Positions 23,363-31,923 are shown, numbered from the stretch's first letter. The stretch: 33,408 nucleotides of DNA from Candidatus Firestoneibacteriota bacterium (GCA_903915125.1 CAIWRR010000016.1:1-33408); one strand, 5' to 3'. A program made the numbers and translations. Notes: a model not told the origin generated them from the sequence alone.

Positions 23363-24499
23363 TTAGTCAATTATCTCGAGGCCATAGTCCCTTAAAATGG
23401 CCGTTTTTATATTTTTACCGTGTTTTTTCTTTATAATACGCGCGACTTCGTCCGAATAGCTCGCGGCCATGATTATTATAGCATTTACCGGTCGCAGGTC
23501 AAGCAAATCAGGCGATACTATCGGAATATGGGTTGCCGTAGTGTATTTCCCCTGCTTGAAGGGAGCAGAATCAACCACATAACATATTTTGCCCTTAAGT
23601 TCAGCCAAAGCCATAACTGCCAGAGCCTGATGACTGGCGCCCCAGACAGCAATGGTTCCTTTCTTGTACTTTCCAAGAAAGGCCGAGAGTTCTTTTCTGA
23701 TATTTTGAAGCGAACCGTAAAAACTTTCAAGAGCCGGCTGTTCTCTTTTTCTGACTACCGCAGATATTATATAATCGTGCCAGATAACCTTTGATTCAAG
23801 CACTTCAAATCCGCTTAACTTTAGCGCGATATCCAGAGTATCTTTTGTAAAGTATAGCAGATGATCCTTTATGAACTCCGAGAAAAGCTGTTTTTTGACA
23901 ATCATGTCAAAATTAGGAACCTCAATCAAACCGATTCCGCCGTCGCGCAGATTATCGCGCATTGACTCAAGACTGCTTTTGGGGTCAGGAAAATGTTCAA
24001 GAAAATTCATTATGTAGAAAGCGTCAAAAGGCGAGTGCTTTATTGATTTCGAACCCGTTGACAGATATCCTCTCTCAACTCTCAATCCAAAGCTTCTGCA
24101 ATATTCAACCGCCGGCCTTGAGTATTCCAGTCCGAAGGCTTTTACTCCCTGCCGTTTCATAATCGAGAGATACTCCCCTCGCCCGCAGCCGAGTTCCAGC
24201 ACCTTCTTCCCCTTCAGTCTATATTTCTTAACGAAACTGCCGAACTGTTTCTCTCTAAAAGCTCTCATTTCTTCTGAAAAAGCGGCAGCACGTATAACTT
24301 CCCGGTAGTAGGGTACCGGCAAAACAGTAAGTTGTGCAAGGCCACAGCCCGGACAGACAAAGACGTCAAGTCTCTCTCCCCTGTCTTTGGAAATAGAACC
24401 TGCGTCAGGAAAGTTCTGGGCGCTTTTCGGCATATTCTTAAAACTCAACATGGCCTTTGCGCCTAAAATATGTCCGCATACTCTGCAAATATTCTTCAA
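23363..24499 (-). CDS. SAM-dependent sugar C-methyltransferase-like protein (TylCIII/NovU type)
   Basis: The three-part layout matches sugar C-methyltransferases: an N-terminal zinc domain (CRVC at 5-8, CPGC at 49-52), a class I SAM domain (KVLELGCGRGEYLS at about 99-112, and AFYIMNFLEHFPDP), and a C-terminal Rossmann-like domain (GTIAVWGASHQALAVMAL) that closes the active site. Such enzymes usually methylate 4-keto-dideoxy sugars at C3 or C5, but a few only bind. A TTG start at 24499 has GGGAG six bases upstream; no alternative ATG precedes the first Cys pair. At 378 aa it is slightly short of the usual about 410. It fits the neighbouring 4-keto-sugar genes. Confidence 0.85.
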   Translation of the reverse strand: MKNICRVCGHILGAKAMLSFKNMPKSAQNFPDAGSISKDRGERLDVFVCPGCGLAQLTVLPVPYYREVIRAAAFSEEMRAFREKQFGSFVKKYRLKGKKVLELGCGRGEYLSIMKRQGVKAFGLEYSRPAVEYCRSFGLRVERGYLSTGSKSIKHSPFDAFYIMNFLEHFPDPKSSLESMRDNLRDGGIGLIEVPNFDMIVKKQLFSEFIKDHLLYFTKDTLDIALKLSGFEVLESKVIWHDYIISAVVRKREQPALESFYGSLQNIRKELSAFLGKYKKGTIAVWGASHQALAVMALAELKGKICYVVDSAPFKQGKYTTATHIPIVSPDLLDLRPVNAIIIMAASYSDEVARIIKKKHGKNIKTAILRDYGLEIID

Positions 24500-24515
24500 T
24501 TATGCTCCCGGCCGG

Positions 24516-25031
24516 TCAAATGTATTTTCTGTAGGCCTCGTGGATGTTAATCATATTCTCCGGGCACACCGTATGCCACTTCAGATACCCTCTGCTCGTT
24601 TCAGCTAACCCTTTATTCTCAGGTGAAAATTCTTCCAAAAACCTGCACTTAAAAAGGAAAGAAACAAAGTGCCCCCTTGACACATGCTCGCAAAAAAACT
24701 GTTCTATTGCCGCCGGGACGGGGTCAAAAACAACCTCTGCCCCAAGTTCTTTTCTCGCGGTTTTAAGTATTCTTTCCTCAAAAGTTTCCTTGTACCTGAC
24801 AATACCTCCGGGAATGTGCCAACCCTTCCCTGAAAACTCGTCGTCCCTCCAGGAAAGCAGCGTTCTTCCAGCAGCATCCTTCACGAGAAGGTCAACATTT
24901 ACCATAGGCGTCAGCCTGCTGGCCAGCAAAAACACCTCTTCCGGAAGCCCCTTCCTCGCGTCAGGGACCATCCCGTCAATCGCGGCTATGGCCTCATGAA
25001 TATTCACTTTATGCCGGATTCCCCGAAGCAT
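24516..25031 (-). CDS. Nudix hydrolase, GDP-mannose mannosyl hydrolase-like
   Basis: It probably hydrolyses a GDP-hexose to GDP and free sugar, tuning nucleotide-sugar pools. The Nudix box reads G-IVRYK-E-TFEERIL-KTARKELGA. The usual R-E and E-E pairs become K-T and K-E, the same kind of loss seen in E. coli GDP-mannose hydrolase (WcaH/NudD), whose chemistry moves to the anomeric carbon. FLLASRLTPMVNVDLLV and WHIPGGI also match that group. The ATG at 25031 lies 28 bases inside the SDR gene without a clear ribosome site; a GTG at 25007 overlapping the SDR stop (GTGA) is a good alternative and would shorten the protein by eight residues. Confidence 0.83.
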   Translation of the reverse strand: MLRGIRHKVNIHEAIAAIDGMVPDARKGLPEEVFLLASRLTPMVNVDLLVKDAAGRTLLSWRDDEFSGKGWHIPGGIVRYKETFEERILKTARKELGAEVVFDPVPAAIEQFFCEHVSRGHFVSFLFKCRFLEEFSPENKGLAETSRGYLKWHTVCPENMINIHEAYRKYI

Positions 25032-25882
25032 GTTTGTTGATTTTTCTTGTACCAGTCAAAGAGGCCTTCTATTGCCTTATCTATGGGCGTGAAAGAGAAA
25101 TCCTTTATTTCGGAAAGCAGCCTCGAATTGTCTCCGCTGTACTCACCCGAGAAACCGCTCTTTTCAAATACCACCTTAAGGTCTTTGCCGGCAACCTTAA
25201 GCACCTTCGCCGCAAGTTCTTTTCTGCTGAAGGCCTTCCCGGAACAGGCGTTATAAACTTTTTCTTTGGGGTCACTTGCAATGAATATTTTCACAAGCCC
25301 CGTTATGTCGTCAATACAGGTGTAATCATAAACCGCGTCCTGGTGAATCACAATTTCCCTGCCGGTCAGCGCCTGATAACAAAGGTTTGAGATAAACCTG
25401 TACCTCCAGTCCTCGTATTTGCCGAAGACCCCGAAAAGCCGGAGGTTGTAAATATTCTTACCGGAAAGTGCGTGTTTCGTCATTAAATATTTCGAAAAAC
25501 CGTACTGATCAGATGGGACAAACTTGTCAAAATAACTTTCCGGCATGCGCGGCAGCCAGTTCTCGCGGCCGAACTCCGCGCCGGAACCGAAGAAAATCAG
25601 CCTGCCGAAATTGCCGCTCCACCTTGCTATATTGAAAAACATCCTGAGATTGTTATTAAGGACTTTGGCAGGGTCTTTTGTCGAGGTCTTGGGGGCTGCG
25701 TCATACGTTGCCGCGTGAATAACCAGGTCGAAACCCCCGGACTTAAGCGTGTCCGCCACTTTTATTGAGTCGAGCAAATCGAGCTCGCCGCTTCCCGGCG
25801 AACTGACTTTGTGTTCCGAGGAAAGGGCCTCCGCGAGGTTTCTGGCGATAAAACCTTTTCCTCCGGTTACGAGTATTTTCAT
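25004..25882 (-). CDS. NAD-dependent epimerase/reductase (extended SDR)
   Basis: This is a nucleotide-sugar reductase or epimerase. It has the Rossmann motif TGGKGFIARNL, IHAATYDAAPKTS, FFGSGAEFGRENWL (active-site Ser region) and YGFSKYLMTKHAL (Y-x3-K). At 292 aa it is on the short side, as in dTDP-4-keto-rhamnose reductase and GDP-fucose synthase. It starts directly after the ThDP enzyme stop (TAGATG), so the two are translated together. In yersiniose synthesis a ThDP enzyme (YerE) is followed by a reductase (YerF) that reduces the new acetyl branch; the arrangement here allows the same role. This is inferred, not shown. Confidence 0.85.
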   Translation of the reverse strand: MKILVTGGKGFIARNLAEALSSEHKVSSPGSGELDLLDSIKVADTLKSGGFDLVIHAATYDAAPKTSTKDPAKVLNNNLRMFFNIARWSGNFGRLIFFGSGAEFGRENWLPRMPESYFDKFVPSDQYGFSKYLMTKHALSGKNIYNLRLFGVFGKYEDWRYRFISNLCYQALTGREIVIHQDAVYDYTCIDDITGLVKIFIASDPKEKVYNACSGKAFSRKELAAKVLKVAGKDLKVVFEKSGFSGEYSGDNSRLLSEIKDFSFTPIDKAIEGLFDWYKKNQQTCFGESGIK

Positions 25883-27664
25883 CTACGCTTCGTCCGCCGG
25901 CGCGATCAGCATGCCGGCAAGGAATTCTTCCCTTTCCAGGAACGGCCAAAGGTCTTCAAGCGGTTTGGATACTATCCTGCCGTCCGGCAGGACTGCCGAA
26001 GATACCCTGGGGGCAGTTTCCAGCATCGGCTCAACTTCTACGTCACAGATTACCGGGCCTTTGCTTGCGAGGACTTCCTTTACAGCTTTCTCCAGATTAT
26101 TTTTAACCGTTATTCTTCTGGTTTTTATTCCATAGGCCGCGGCTATTTTAAGCGTATCAGGAACGGTGAGGCCGCTTGTCGGATCACAGCTTACAAGCCG
26201 TCCTTTAAAATGCCGGGTCTGCATCATTCGTATTGAACCGTAGCCGTTGTTGTTGAGGATAAAAAGTTTGTAAGGCAGGCCCAGCCTCTTAATAGTTTCA
26301 AGCTCCTGGATGTTATGCTGCAGCCCTCCGTCTCCTACCACGCCTATTGTTCTGCGGCCGCTTGCAACGCAGGCGCCAATCCCGGCCGGCAAGCCAAAAC
26401 CCATAGAACCGAGTCCCGGGGTATTTAGCACGCGCAGCCCTTTCTTAATCTTTATCGTTTGCATGGTGACTTCCGCGCAGCTGCCGGAGCTGCCGGGGAC
26501 AAGAATATCCCGCGAGGTAAGCTGTTTAGACAAGGCATCTATGAGGCTATAAGTATTTATGAATTTGCCTGAAGTCTGCAGGCTTGATTTATCCGGGACC
26601 GGGTACAACTTTTTGAGGCGGCCGCACCACTCCAGCCATTTCTTTGCGCCTGACGGCTTAGCCCGTTTAAGCAGCAGCTCAATAAAAACCCCGGCGTCGG
26701 AATTAACCGCAACATCTTTTTTAAATCCCATTTTGCGTATTTCCGCGGCGTCAATATCGACAATAATCTTCTTCGCTTCTCTCGCAAAGTTTTTGTAATC
26801 AAAAGCTACCTGCGGCAAATCCAGCCTCGCGCCGAGGGTGATCAAAAGATCTGAATTCTGTTGAATAAAATTAGCAGCCCGCTGGCCGACAGAGCCGGGG
26901 CGTCCGAAATAAAGCGGGTCATTTTCCGGCAGCAGATCGGCGGCGCGCCAGGTTGTCAAAACAGGTATATTGAGCTTGCGAATCAATTTAAGAAACTTTG
27001 CTTTCGCGCCTGCCATTCTAATGCCGTTTCCGGCCAGTATAACCGGGCGTTTCGCGGCCTGGAGCAGTTTCACGCATTGAGCTATGTCAGGTTTCTTTGG
27101 CGTATTTTTGGCCGGAGTAAAGCCCTTCAGTTTATTTTCATCTATCATGCTCCCCTGAACGTCCAGTGGGATTTCTATCCAGACCGGCCCCTTTCTTCCT
27201 TCAGTCGCCAGGTAAAGGGCTTTTTCAAGATGATATCTAATTTCTTCCGGCCGCATAACAGTTGCGGCATATTTGGTTATTGAGCCGACTACGGTGACTA
27301 CATCAACCTCCTGCACTCCCATCTGCCTGACTCCGCGCCCCTTCAGCAGATCCGCCCGCTTGGCCTGTCCGGAAAAGTAAATTACGGGAGTGGAATCTAT
27401 CCACGAAGCCGCAACGCCGGTAACAGTATTTGTTCCGCCCGGCCCGGTAGTTACCAGCACGGCTCCCGGTTTCCCAGTATACTGCGCTGAGGCGTCAGCC
27501 GCTATGGCCGCGGCCTGCTCGTGCAGCACGGGAATAAATCTTAACTTTTTGTTTGCCCCGAGAGAGTCAACAAGGTGCATGCAACCGCCGCCGGGCAGCA
27601 TAAAGATTTCTTTGATGCCCTGACCGGCAACGAATTTCATCACATAATCTGATAGTTTTATCAT
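25883..27664 (-). CDS. ThDP-dependent acetolactate-synthase-like enzyme
   Basis: This is a thiamine-diphosphate enzyme of the acetohydroxyacid synthase fold. Its three domains are an N-terminal PYR domain (about 1-170) with the catalytic Glu in LHEQAAAIAADA (E49), a middle domain (about 190-330, VILAGNGIRMAGA) and a C-terminal PP domain (about 380-540) with the metal/ThDP motif VVGDGGLQHN (444-446) and FILNNNGYGSIRM (471-478). The NNNGYGSI form is usual in homologues from glycan clusters. With rfbFGH next door, the best analogy is YerE, which adds a two-carbon unit from pyruvate to a CDP-4-keto-3,6-dideoxy sugar. A housekeeping acetolactate synthase is less likely: no small subunit or ilv gene is near. 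The C-terminal about 50 residues extend past the fold. AGGGG precedes the start. Confidence 0.88.
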   Translation of the reverse strand: MIKLSDYVMKFVAGQGIKEIFMLPGGGCMHLVDSLGANKKLRFIPVLHEQAAAIAADASAQYTGKPGAVLVTTGPGGTNTVTGVAASWIDSTPVIYFSGQAKRADLLKGRGVRQMGVQEVDVVTVVGSITKYAATVMRPEEIRYHLEKALYLATEGRKGPVWIEIPLDVQGSMIDENKLKGFTPAKNTPKKPDIAQCVKLLQAAKRPVILAGNGIRMAGAKAKFLKLIRKLNIPVLTTWRAADLLPENDPLYFGRPGSVGQRAANFIQQNSDLLITLGARLDLPQVAFDYKNFAREAKKIIVDIDAAEIRKMGFKKDVAVNSDAGVFIELLLKRAKPSGAKKWLEWCGRLKKLYPVPDKSSLQTSGKFINTYSLIDALSKQLTSRDILVPGSSGSCAEVTMQTIKIKKGLRVLNTPGLGSMGFGLPAGIGACVASGRRTIGVVGDGGLQHNIQELETIKRLGLPYKLFILNNNGYGSIRMMQTRHFKGRLVSCDPTSGLTVPDTLKIAAAYGIKTRRITVKNNLEKAVKEVLASKGPVICDVEVEPMLETAPRVSSAVLPDGRIVSKPLEDLWPFLEREEFLAGMLIAPADEA

Positions 27665-27671
27665 TTTCCCC

Positions 27672-29198
27672 TCAGGATAACGGCTTATTGAACCAGTCCG
27701 ACCAAAAAGTCATCTCGGTCTTCCTGTTCTTGTTCGCGAGCACCTTGGGATCTTCATAGAAAGAGTCTTCTTTGTAATGAGTCGTGGAAACCTCTTCAAA
27801 TATTGCCCCGCCCTTTGAAGTAAAGCTGTGCGGCACTTCTCTTTCCACCACAATAATATCCCCTTTCTTGTATTCCTTTTCCACGCCGCTCATTTCAAGA
27901 ATCAGATCTCCGTAAAGCACCTGGAAAGTTTCTTCCTTTTTCTTGTGGAAATGGGTCGGATTTTTCTGCCCGGGGAGTGTAATAATTATCGTCTTGCAGT
28001 ATTCCCAGTTTATGCATCGTATTATCGTAGCGCCTATCTTCTCAAAATTCTCAATACCATAATGGTGAGAGAGTTCAAAATCAAATTTCAACGGCAGCGG
28101 AACATGGCTCTTAATAACCATGTCTTTGATCTTGTTTGAGATCTCAAGGAATTTCTCCCTCAGGTTTAGGACAGAAACTTCCGCCGTCATAACCGGCGAG
28201 TCCTTTAGCAGATCCTTTTTCAGAGAATACTCCATGTATTTAGAAAAATCATTCGCGAGCAGCTGCCCTTTGATATTGGGGATGGCAAAGAAAACATTCT
28301 TTAATGAAAGTTTTTCTCCGCTATTAAGATTTTCTTTGACAAAAACGCCTCTGCGCAAGCCGATGAGATCTTCTTTTTCCTTGTCGGAAATTTTTCTCCT
28401 TTCGTTCTTAACGCCGGCCATAAGGAAGGCTTCTTTCGCCGACGCAAGCCACCTGCCGATCTGCTCCGGCATTGAGGAATAATTGTTAATGGAGTACTTA
28501 TCCGTCTTAAGTCCGATGTGCCTTTCAAATATCTCCGCGCCTTCTCCCACGGCAAGCTTTACCGACTCCATCTCTTCAGGGGGTTCGTGCGTTGAATAAC
28601 CTATGGTCAGGTTAGGATACCTGGTTTTAAGGAAAGCAATCTGGTTTAGTTCAAAATTCTCTTTAGCAGTTGGATATTCGCCTACACAGTGCATTATTGC
28701 AAATTCCTTGTCCCTGTGCTCAAAGAAAGCGACAACCCTGTCTATGTCGTTAACCGAGGCGCCTGCAGTGGAAAGCAATACAGGTTTATTGGTTGCGCCG
28801 ATCTTCTCCAGGAGCGGCCAATCAGTGAAAGAGCAGCTCGCGACCTTTATAACATCAAACTCGTGTTCCAGTATCAAATCAACAGAACTTTCATCAAAAG
28901 GAGTGCAGATAGCCGTGAAGCCGAGCTTAACCATCTCATCTCTAAGCTTCCTTAAGTCGCTTTTAGAAAGACGTGTATCCTCGAACCGTTTCACATATTT
29001 AATATCCTGACTGCCTTTGTATTTCGGATGAATAAAGGTGTCGAGATTCCTGTACTGAAGCTTGAAACCGAATTTAAAGTCATATTTTTTGGTTACTTCG
29101 TGAAATGCCCTTATGACTTTCAGACCGTGTTCAACATCGCCCATGTGGTTATTGGCCATCTCCAGAATAAACAATTTTTCAAATATTCCCTTTTCCAT
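27672..29198 (-). CDS. Fusion: NeuB/SpsE-family sialate-type synthase + SAF + cupin
   Basis: Residues about 1-275 form a TIM barrel of the NeuB family, which condenses PEP with an aldose to give a nonulosonic-type acid. Signs are LFILEMANNHMGD, ICTPFD, VIKVASCSFTDWPLL, TIGYSTHE and IFERHIGLKTD. Residues about 280-340 match the antifreeze-like SAF domain (RRGVFVKENLNSGEKLSL). A cupin (about 385-475) follows, with the metal-type motif THFHKKKEETF (H416, H418, E422/E423) and VPHSF (H457). The cupin may be a sugar isomerase-like or binding domain. The E-x-x-x-N-H and E-R-H variants differ from classical NeuB, so the product may not be a sialic acid. The start follows GGAGG with good spacing. No CMP-sialate synthetase is in the window. 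Confidence 0.85.
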   Translation of the reverse strand: MEKGIFEKLFILEMANNHMGDVEHGLKVIRAFHEVTKKYDFKFGFKLQYRNLDTFIHPKYKGSQDIKYVKRFEDTRLSKSDLRKLRDEMVKLGFTAICTPFDESSVDLILEHEFDVIKVASCSFTDWPLLEKIGATNKPVLLSTAGASVNDIDRVVAFFEHRDKEFAIMHCVGEYPTAKENFELNQIAFLKTRYPNLTIGYSTHEPPEEMESVKLAVGEGAEIFERHIGLKTDKYSINNYSSMPEQIGRWLASAKEAFLMAGVKNERRKISDKEKEDLIGLRRGVFVKENLNSGEKLSLKNVFFAIPNIKGQLLANDFSKYMEYSLKKDLLKDSPVMTAEVSVLNLREKFLEISNKIKDMVIKSHVPLPLKFDFELSHHYGIENFEKIGATIIRCINWEYCKTIIITLPGQKNPTHFHKKKEETFQVLYGDLILEMSGVEKEYKKGDIIVVEREVPHSFTSKGGAIFEEVSTTHYKEDSFYEDPKVLANKNRKTEMTFWSDWFNKPLS

Positions 29199-29212
29199 AT
29201 CGCCTCCGCGGG

Positions 29213-30559
29213 TTATGCTACTGCCTCTTTAATTTTTGCTATCATGAACTTGATTTCTGCGATTGAAAGTCCCGGATAAACACCGACCCAGAAGGTCCTG
29301 TTCATAACCTCGTCGGTTACTTTAAGATGTCCTGCCACTCTGTAGCCTTTACCCGTTTTTCTCATATCGTCAAAACACGGGTGTTTTAAAAGGTTGCCGG
29401 CAAAAAGCATTCTAGTTTGTATACCGTTCTTTTCCAGATGCCTTACTATCGCATCCCGGGATAAACCGCTGCTCTCCTTTACCGTGATAAGAAATCCGAA
29501 CCAGCTCGGATCAGATTTTGCCGTTGCTTCAGGCAGTATAAGCTTCTGTGTCAGCCCGTCAAGACCTTCTCTCAGCAGTAGCCAGTTTCTCTTCCTTGCA
29601 ACGATAAAGCCCGGAAGTTTCTTAAGCTGAGCGCAGCCGATAGCGGCCTGAAGGTCTGTTGCTTTTAAATTATAGCCAAAATGAGAGTAAATGTATTTAT
29701 GATCGTATCCGTGCGGCAGGTCTCCGAGTTTCCAGTTGAACCTGTTCTTGCAGATATTGTCTTTTCCGGAGGGGCACCAGCAGTCCTTGCCCCAATCCCT
29801 GAAAGAATCGACCAGCTGTTTCAGCAGAGGGTCATTCGTATAGACTGCGCCGCCTTCTCCCATTGTCATATGGTGCGGCGGGTAGAAACTTGAAGTACCG
29901 ATATCTCCGAACGTGCCCGTATATTTCCACTTGCCCGCGTGCTGGTATTTAGTGCCGAGCGCATCACAGTTATCCTCTATGAGCCACAATCTGTTCTTCG
30001 CGCAGAAATTTTTCACCTTTTCAAGATCAAAAGGATTTCCGAGCGTGTGCGCGAGCATCACCGCTTTTGTCCGGACAGATATCGCCCTGTCAAGCAGCGA
30101 ACAGTCAATGTCGTAGGTCGGAAGTTTGATATCTATAAAAACTGGAACAGCCCCGAACTGTATGATAGGCGTTACGGTTGTCGGAAATCCGGCGGCAACA
30201 GTTATAACCTCATCCTCTTTTTTTATTCTTTTTTCTCCAAGTTTAGGGGAGGTAAGCGCCATAAAGGCAAGCAGGTTGGCGGAAGAGCCTGAGTTAACCA
30301 GCGAGCAATACTTCACGCCAAGAAACTTCGAGAAATCCTTCTCAAATTTATCGGAGTATTTACCTGTTGTGAGCCAAAAATCCAATGAAGCGTCAATGAG
30401 GTTTTCTATCTCCTTGCCGTCAAAGACCCTGCCTCCGTACGGAATCTTGTTGCCAGGAGAAAAAACCTTCTTTTGCCCGTGCTTAACCGCGTAATGTTTA
30501 AGCGCGGCCGAGACAACTTCGGCCCTCAGTTTTTTTTCAAGTTTTGTATTCTCTTTCAT
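29213..30559 (-). CDS. rfbH: CDP-4-keto-6-deoxyglucose-3-dehydrase (E1, RfbH/DdhC)
   Basis: This PMP- and [2Fe-2S]-dependent enzyme removes the C3 hydroxyl of CDP-4-keto-6-deoxyglucose, the entry to 3,6-dideoxyhexoses. The diagnostic replacement of the PLP lysine by His is visible in SFYPPHHMTMGEGGAV. The iron-sulfur ligands appear as CWCPSGKDNIC (C-x-C-x7-C), followed by YDHKYIYSHFGYNLKATDLQ. ASLDFWLTTGKYS and LVNSGSSANLLAF match RfbH closely. The start at 30559 (448 aa) is preferred, with AGGAG about 12 bases upstream. The frame extends to 30613, but those codons come from the GACRGAR junction repeat. The reductase partner (DdhD) is not in this window. Confidence 0.93.
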   Translation of the reverse strand: MKENTKLEKKLRAEVVSAALKHYAVKHGQKKVFSPGNKIPYGGRVFDGKEIENLIDASLDFWLTTGKYSDKFEKDFSKFLGVKYCSLVNSGSSANLLAFMALTSPKLGEKRIKKEDEVITVAAGFPTTVTPIIQFGAVPVFIDIKLPTYDIDCSLLDRAISVRTKAVMLAHTLGNPFDLEKVKNFCAKNRLWLIEDNCDALGTKYQHAGKWKYTGTFGDIGTSSFYPPHHMTMGEGGAVYTNDPLLKQLVDSFRDWGKDCWCPSGKDNICKNRFNWKLGDLPHGYDHKYIYSHFGYNLKATDLQAAIGCAQLKKLPGFIVARKRNWLLLREGLDGLTQKLILPEATAKSDPSWFGFLITVKESSGLSRDAIVRHLEKNGIQTRMLFAGNLLKHPCFDDMRKTGKGYRVAGHLKVTDEVMNRTFWVGVYPGLSIAEIKFMIAKIKEAVA

Positions 30560-30599
30560 TTCAGTTAACTTCTCCTTTTCCTTTTTTGCCAACGGTCTT

Positions 30600-30762
30600 C
30601 CGTCCTCCGGCATCTGTCCTCAGCCCTTAAGCATCCGGCCTTCTAAAACTCTAATCATCCGACTGTCTTCTGTCCTCCGTCTTCATCCCCTGCTCACTGT
30701 CCTTAATCATCCAACCCTCTAAACATCTAAACATCCATCTGTCACCGTCTACCGTCCTCATG
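30600..30762. repeat. Mixed heptamer/octamer degenerate repeat between rfbG and rfbH
   Basis: On the minus strand this junction mixes heptamers of GACRGAR type (GACGGAG, GACAGAA, GACAGTC, GACGGAA) with octamers of GATGTTTA type. On the plus strand two exact octamers CTAAACAT stand at 30719-30726 and 30727-30734. The array reaches into both genes: the last residues of RfbG (EDGRR) are encoded by it, and an upstream in-frame ATG for RfbH lies in it. Shared words with 16920-17049 include GACAGAAGAC and GGAAGACCG. Confidence 0.7.
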
Positions 30763-31923
30763 CTCATACTCCCCAATCTGCCTCAAACACGCCTCTCTCG
30801 CGTCATATCCATTCAGAACATTGATATTCCACTCTACAACCTTCTCCAGCGCTGTTTCAATATCCCACTTAGGGTACCAGCCCAATTGCTTTTTTGCTTT
30901 ATTATTATCAAGCTGCAGGAAGTTTGCTTCATGGGGATGCCTGCCCGGCTGAACCGCGCAGGATTTTTCAGAACCCCAGAAGGAGCAGAATTTTGAAGCC
31001 ACCCAGCCTACCGGTTTGCAATCCTTTGAATCCGGCCCGATGTTCCAGGCGCCTGAATACTTCGTTCCGTTTGCATAGAGTTTCTCGCAGAGCAACAAAT
31101 ACCCGCTAAGCGGCTCAAGAACATGCTGCCACGGACGCGTAGCCTTGGGATTCCGTATCTTTACCCGTTTCCCGCCCAAAATTGCGTCAACACAATCAGG
31201 AATCAGCCGGTCTTCTGCCCAGTCGCCGCCGCCTATAACATTGCCCGCCCTGGCAGTCGCGACAGCAACCTTGTGTTTCTTATACTCGCCCGCATTGAAA
31301 AAAGAATTCCTGAAGGAAGCAGTTACTATTTCCGAGCAGGCCTTGCTTGCAGAATAGGGATCGTACCCGCCGAGTTTCTCTCCTTCACGGTAACCTTTAT
31401 TATGCTTCTCAAGGTTCTCGTAAACCTTGTCCGTGGTTACATTCAGAATAACTCTTACCGTTCCGCAGGCACGAGCCGCTTCAAGCAGGTTTACGGTGCC
31501 CTGCACATTAACCTGAAAAGTCTCCGCCGGATCTCTGTAGGATTGCCTTACAAGCGGCTGTGCCGCCAGGTGGATAACGATTTCCGGCCTGAAAGCCTTC
31601 ATAACGGTTTTCAGCTTTCTTGCGTTCCTTATATCGCCAATGTTATGCTGTACCAGGGGTTTGGCCCGGGCGAGCGTGAAGAGGTTCGGCCTGGTGTCCG
31701 GTTTGAGCGCGTATCCGCAAACCCGCGCCCCCATCGAGGTAAGCCAAATGCTAAGCCAGGCTCCTTTGAAACCGGTGTGTCCTGTGAGAAACACTCTCTT
31801 GTTTTTCCAAAATGCACGCTGTGATTGACGCGCGGATGTGCGGATGCGCGGATGCGCAGTCGTTTGAGCAATTGAGAGCAAAGACTGATGCTCATCCTTC
31901 TTTTTGGCAAACTGTTTATTCAT
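30742..31923 (-). CDS. rfbG: CDP-glucose 4,6-dehydratase (RfbG/DdhB) with repeat-encoded N-terminal extension
   Basis: It converts CDP-glucose to CDP-4-keto-6-deoxyglucose. The extended SDR fold shows VFLTGHTGFKGAWLSIWL, VIHLAAQPLVRQSYRDP, NVTTDKVYEN, YDPYSASKACSEIV (Y-x3-K) and RAGNVIGGGDWAEDRL, all diagnostic of RfbG. The conserved domain begins at FWKNKRVFLTG. Before it lie about 35 residues (MNKQFAKKKDEHQ to RQSQRA) that are partly encoded by GYGCRGAT octamers of the S23 element. The ATG at 31923 follows the S23 stop by one base (TGAAATG) and has AGGGG eight bases upstream, so translation is likely coupled. The C-terminal EDGRR is encoded by the junction heptamers. Confidence 0.9.
   Translation of the reverse strand: MNKQFAKKKDEHQSLLSIAQTTAHPRIRTSARQSQRAFWKNKRVFLTGHTGFKGAWLSIWLTSMGARVCGYALKPDTRPNLFTLARAKPLVQHNIGDIRNARKLKTVMKAFRPEIVIHLAAQPLVRQSYRDPAETFQVNVQGTVNLLEAARACGTVRVILNVTTDKVYENLEKHNKGYREGEKLGGYDPYSASKACSEIVTASFRNSFFNAGEYKKHKVAVATARAGNVIGGGDWAEDRLIPDCVDAILGGKRVKIRNPKATRPWQHVLEPLSGYLLLCEKLYANGTKYSGAWNIGPDSKDCKPVGWVASKFCSFWGSEKSCAVQPGRHPHEANFLQLDNNKAKKQLGWYPKWDIETALEKVVEWNINVLNGYDAREACLRQIGEYEHEDGRR
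31830..31859. repeat. Inverted arm (rfbG side) of the S23 element: GYGCRGAT octamers
   Basis: Units GCGCGGAT, GTGCGGAT and GCGCGGAT and a partial GCGCAG stand in 8-base register on the plus strand. The arm is the inverted partner of 32315-32344 (24 of 30 bases matching). It lies inside the rfbG reading frame, in the N-terminal extension. Confidence 0.8.

Noticed and set aside
30560-30613. The upstream start MPEDGRP for RfbH.
   Set aside because: Those codons are GACRGAR junction repeat, and RfbH proteins normally begin near the KENTKLEKKLR region.
31123-31824. A long plus-strand open frame opposite rfbG.
   Set aside because: It is the antisense shadow of a well-recognised gene, with no homology-like motifs and no ribosome site.
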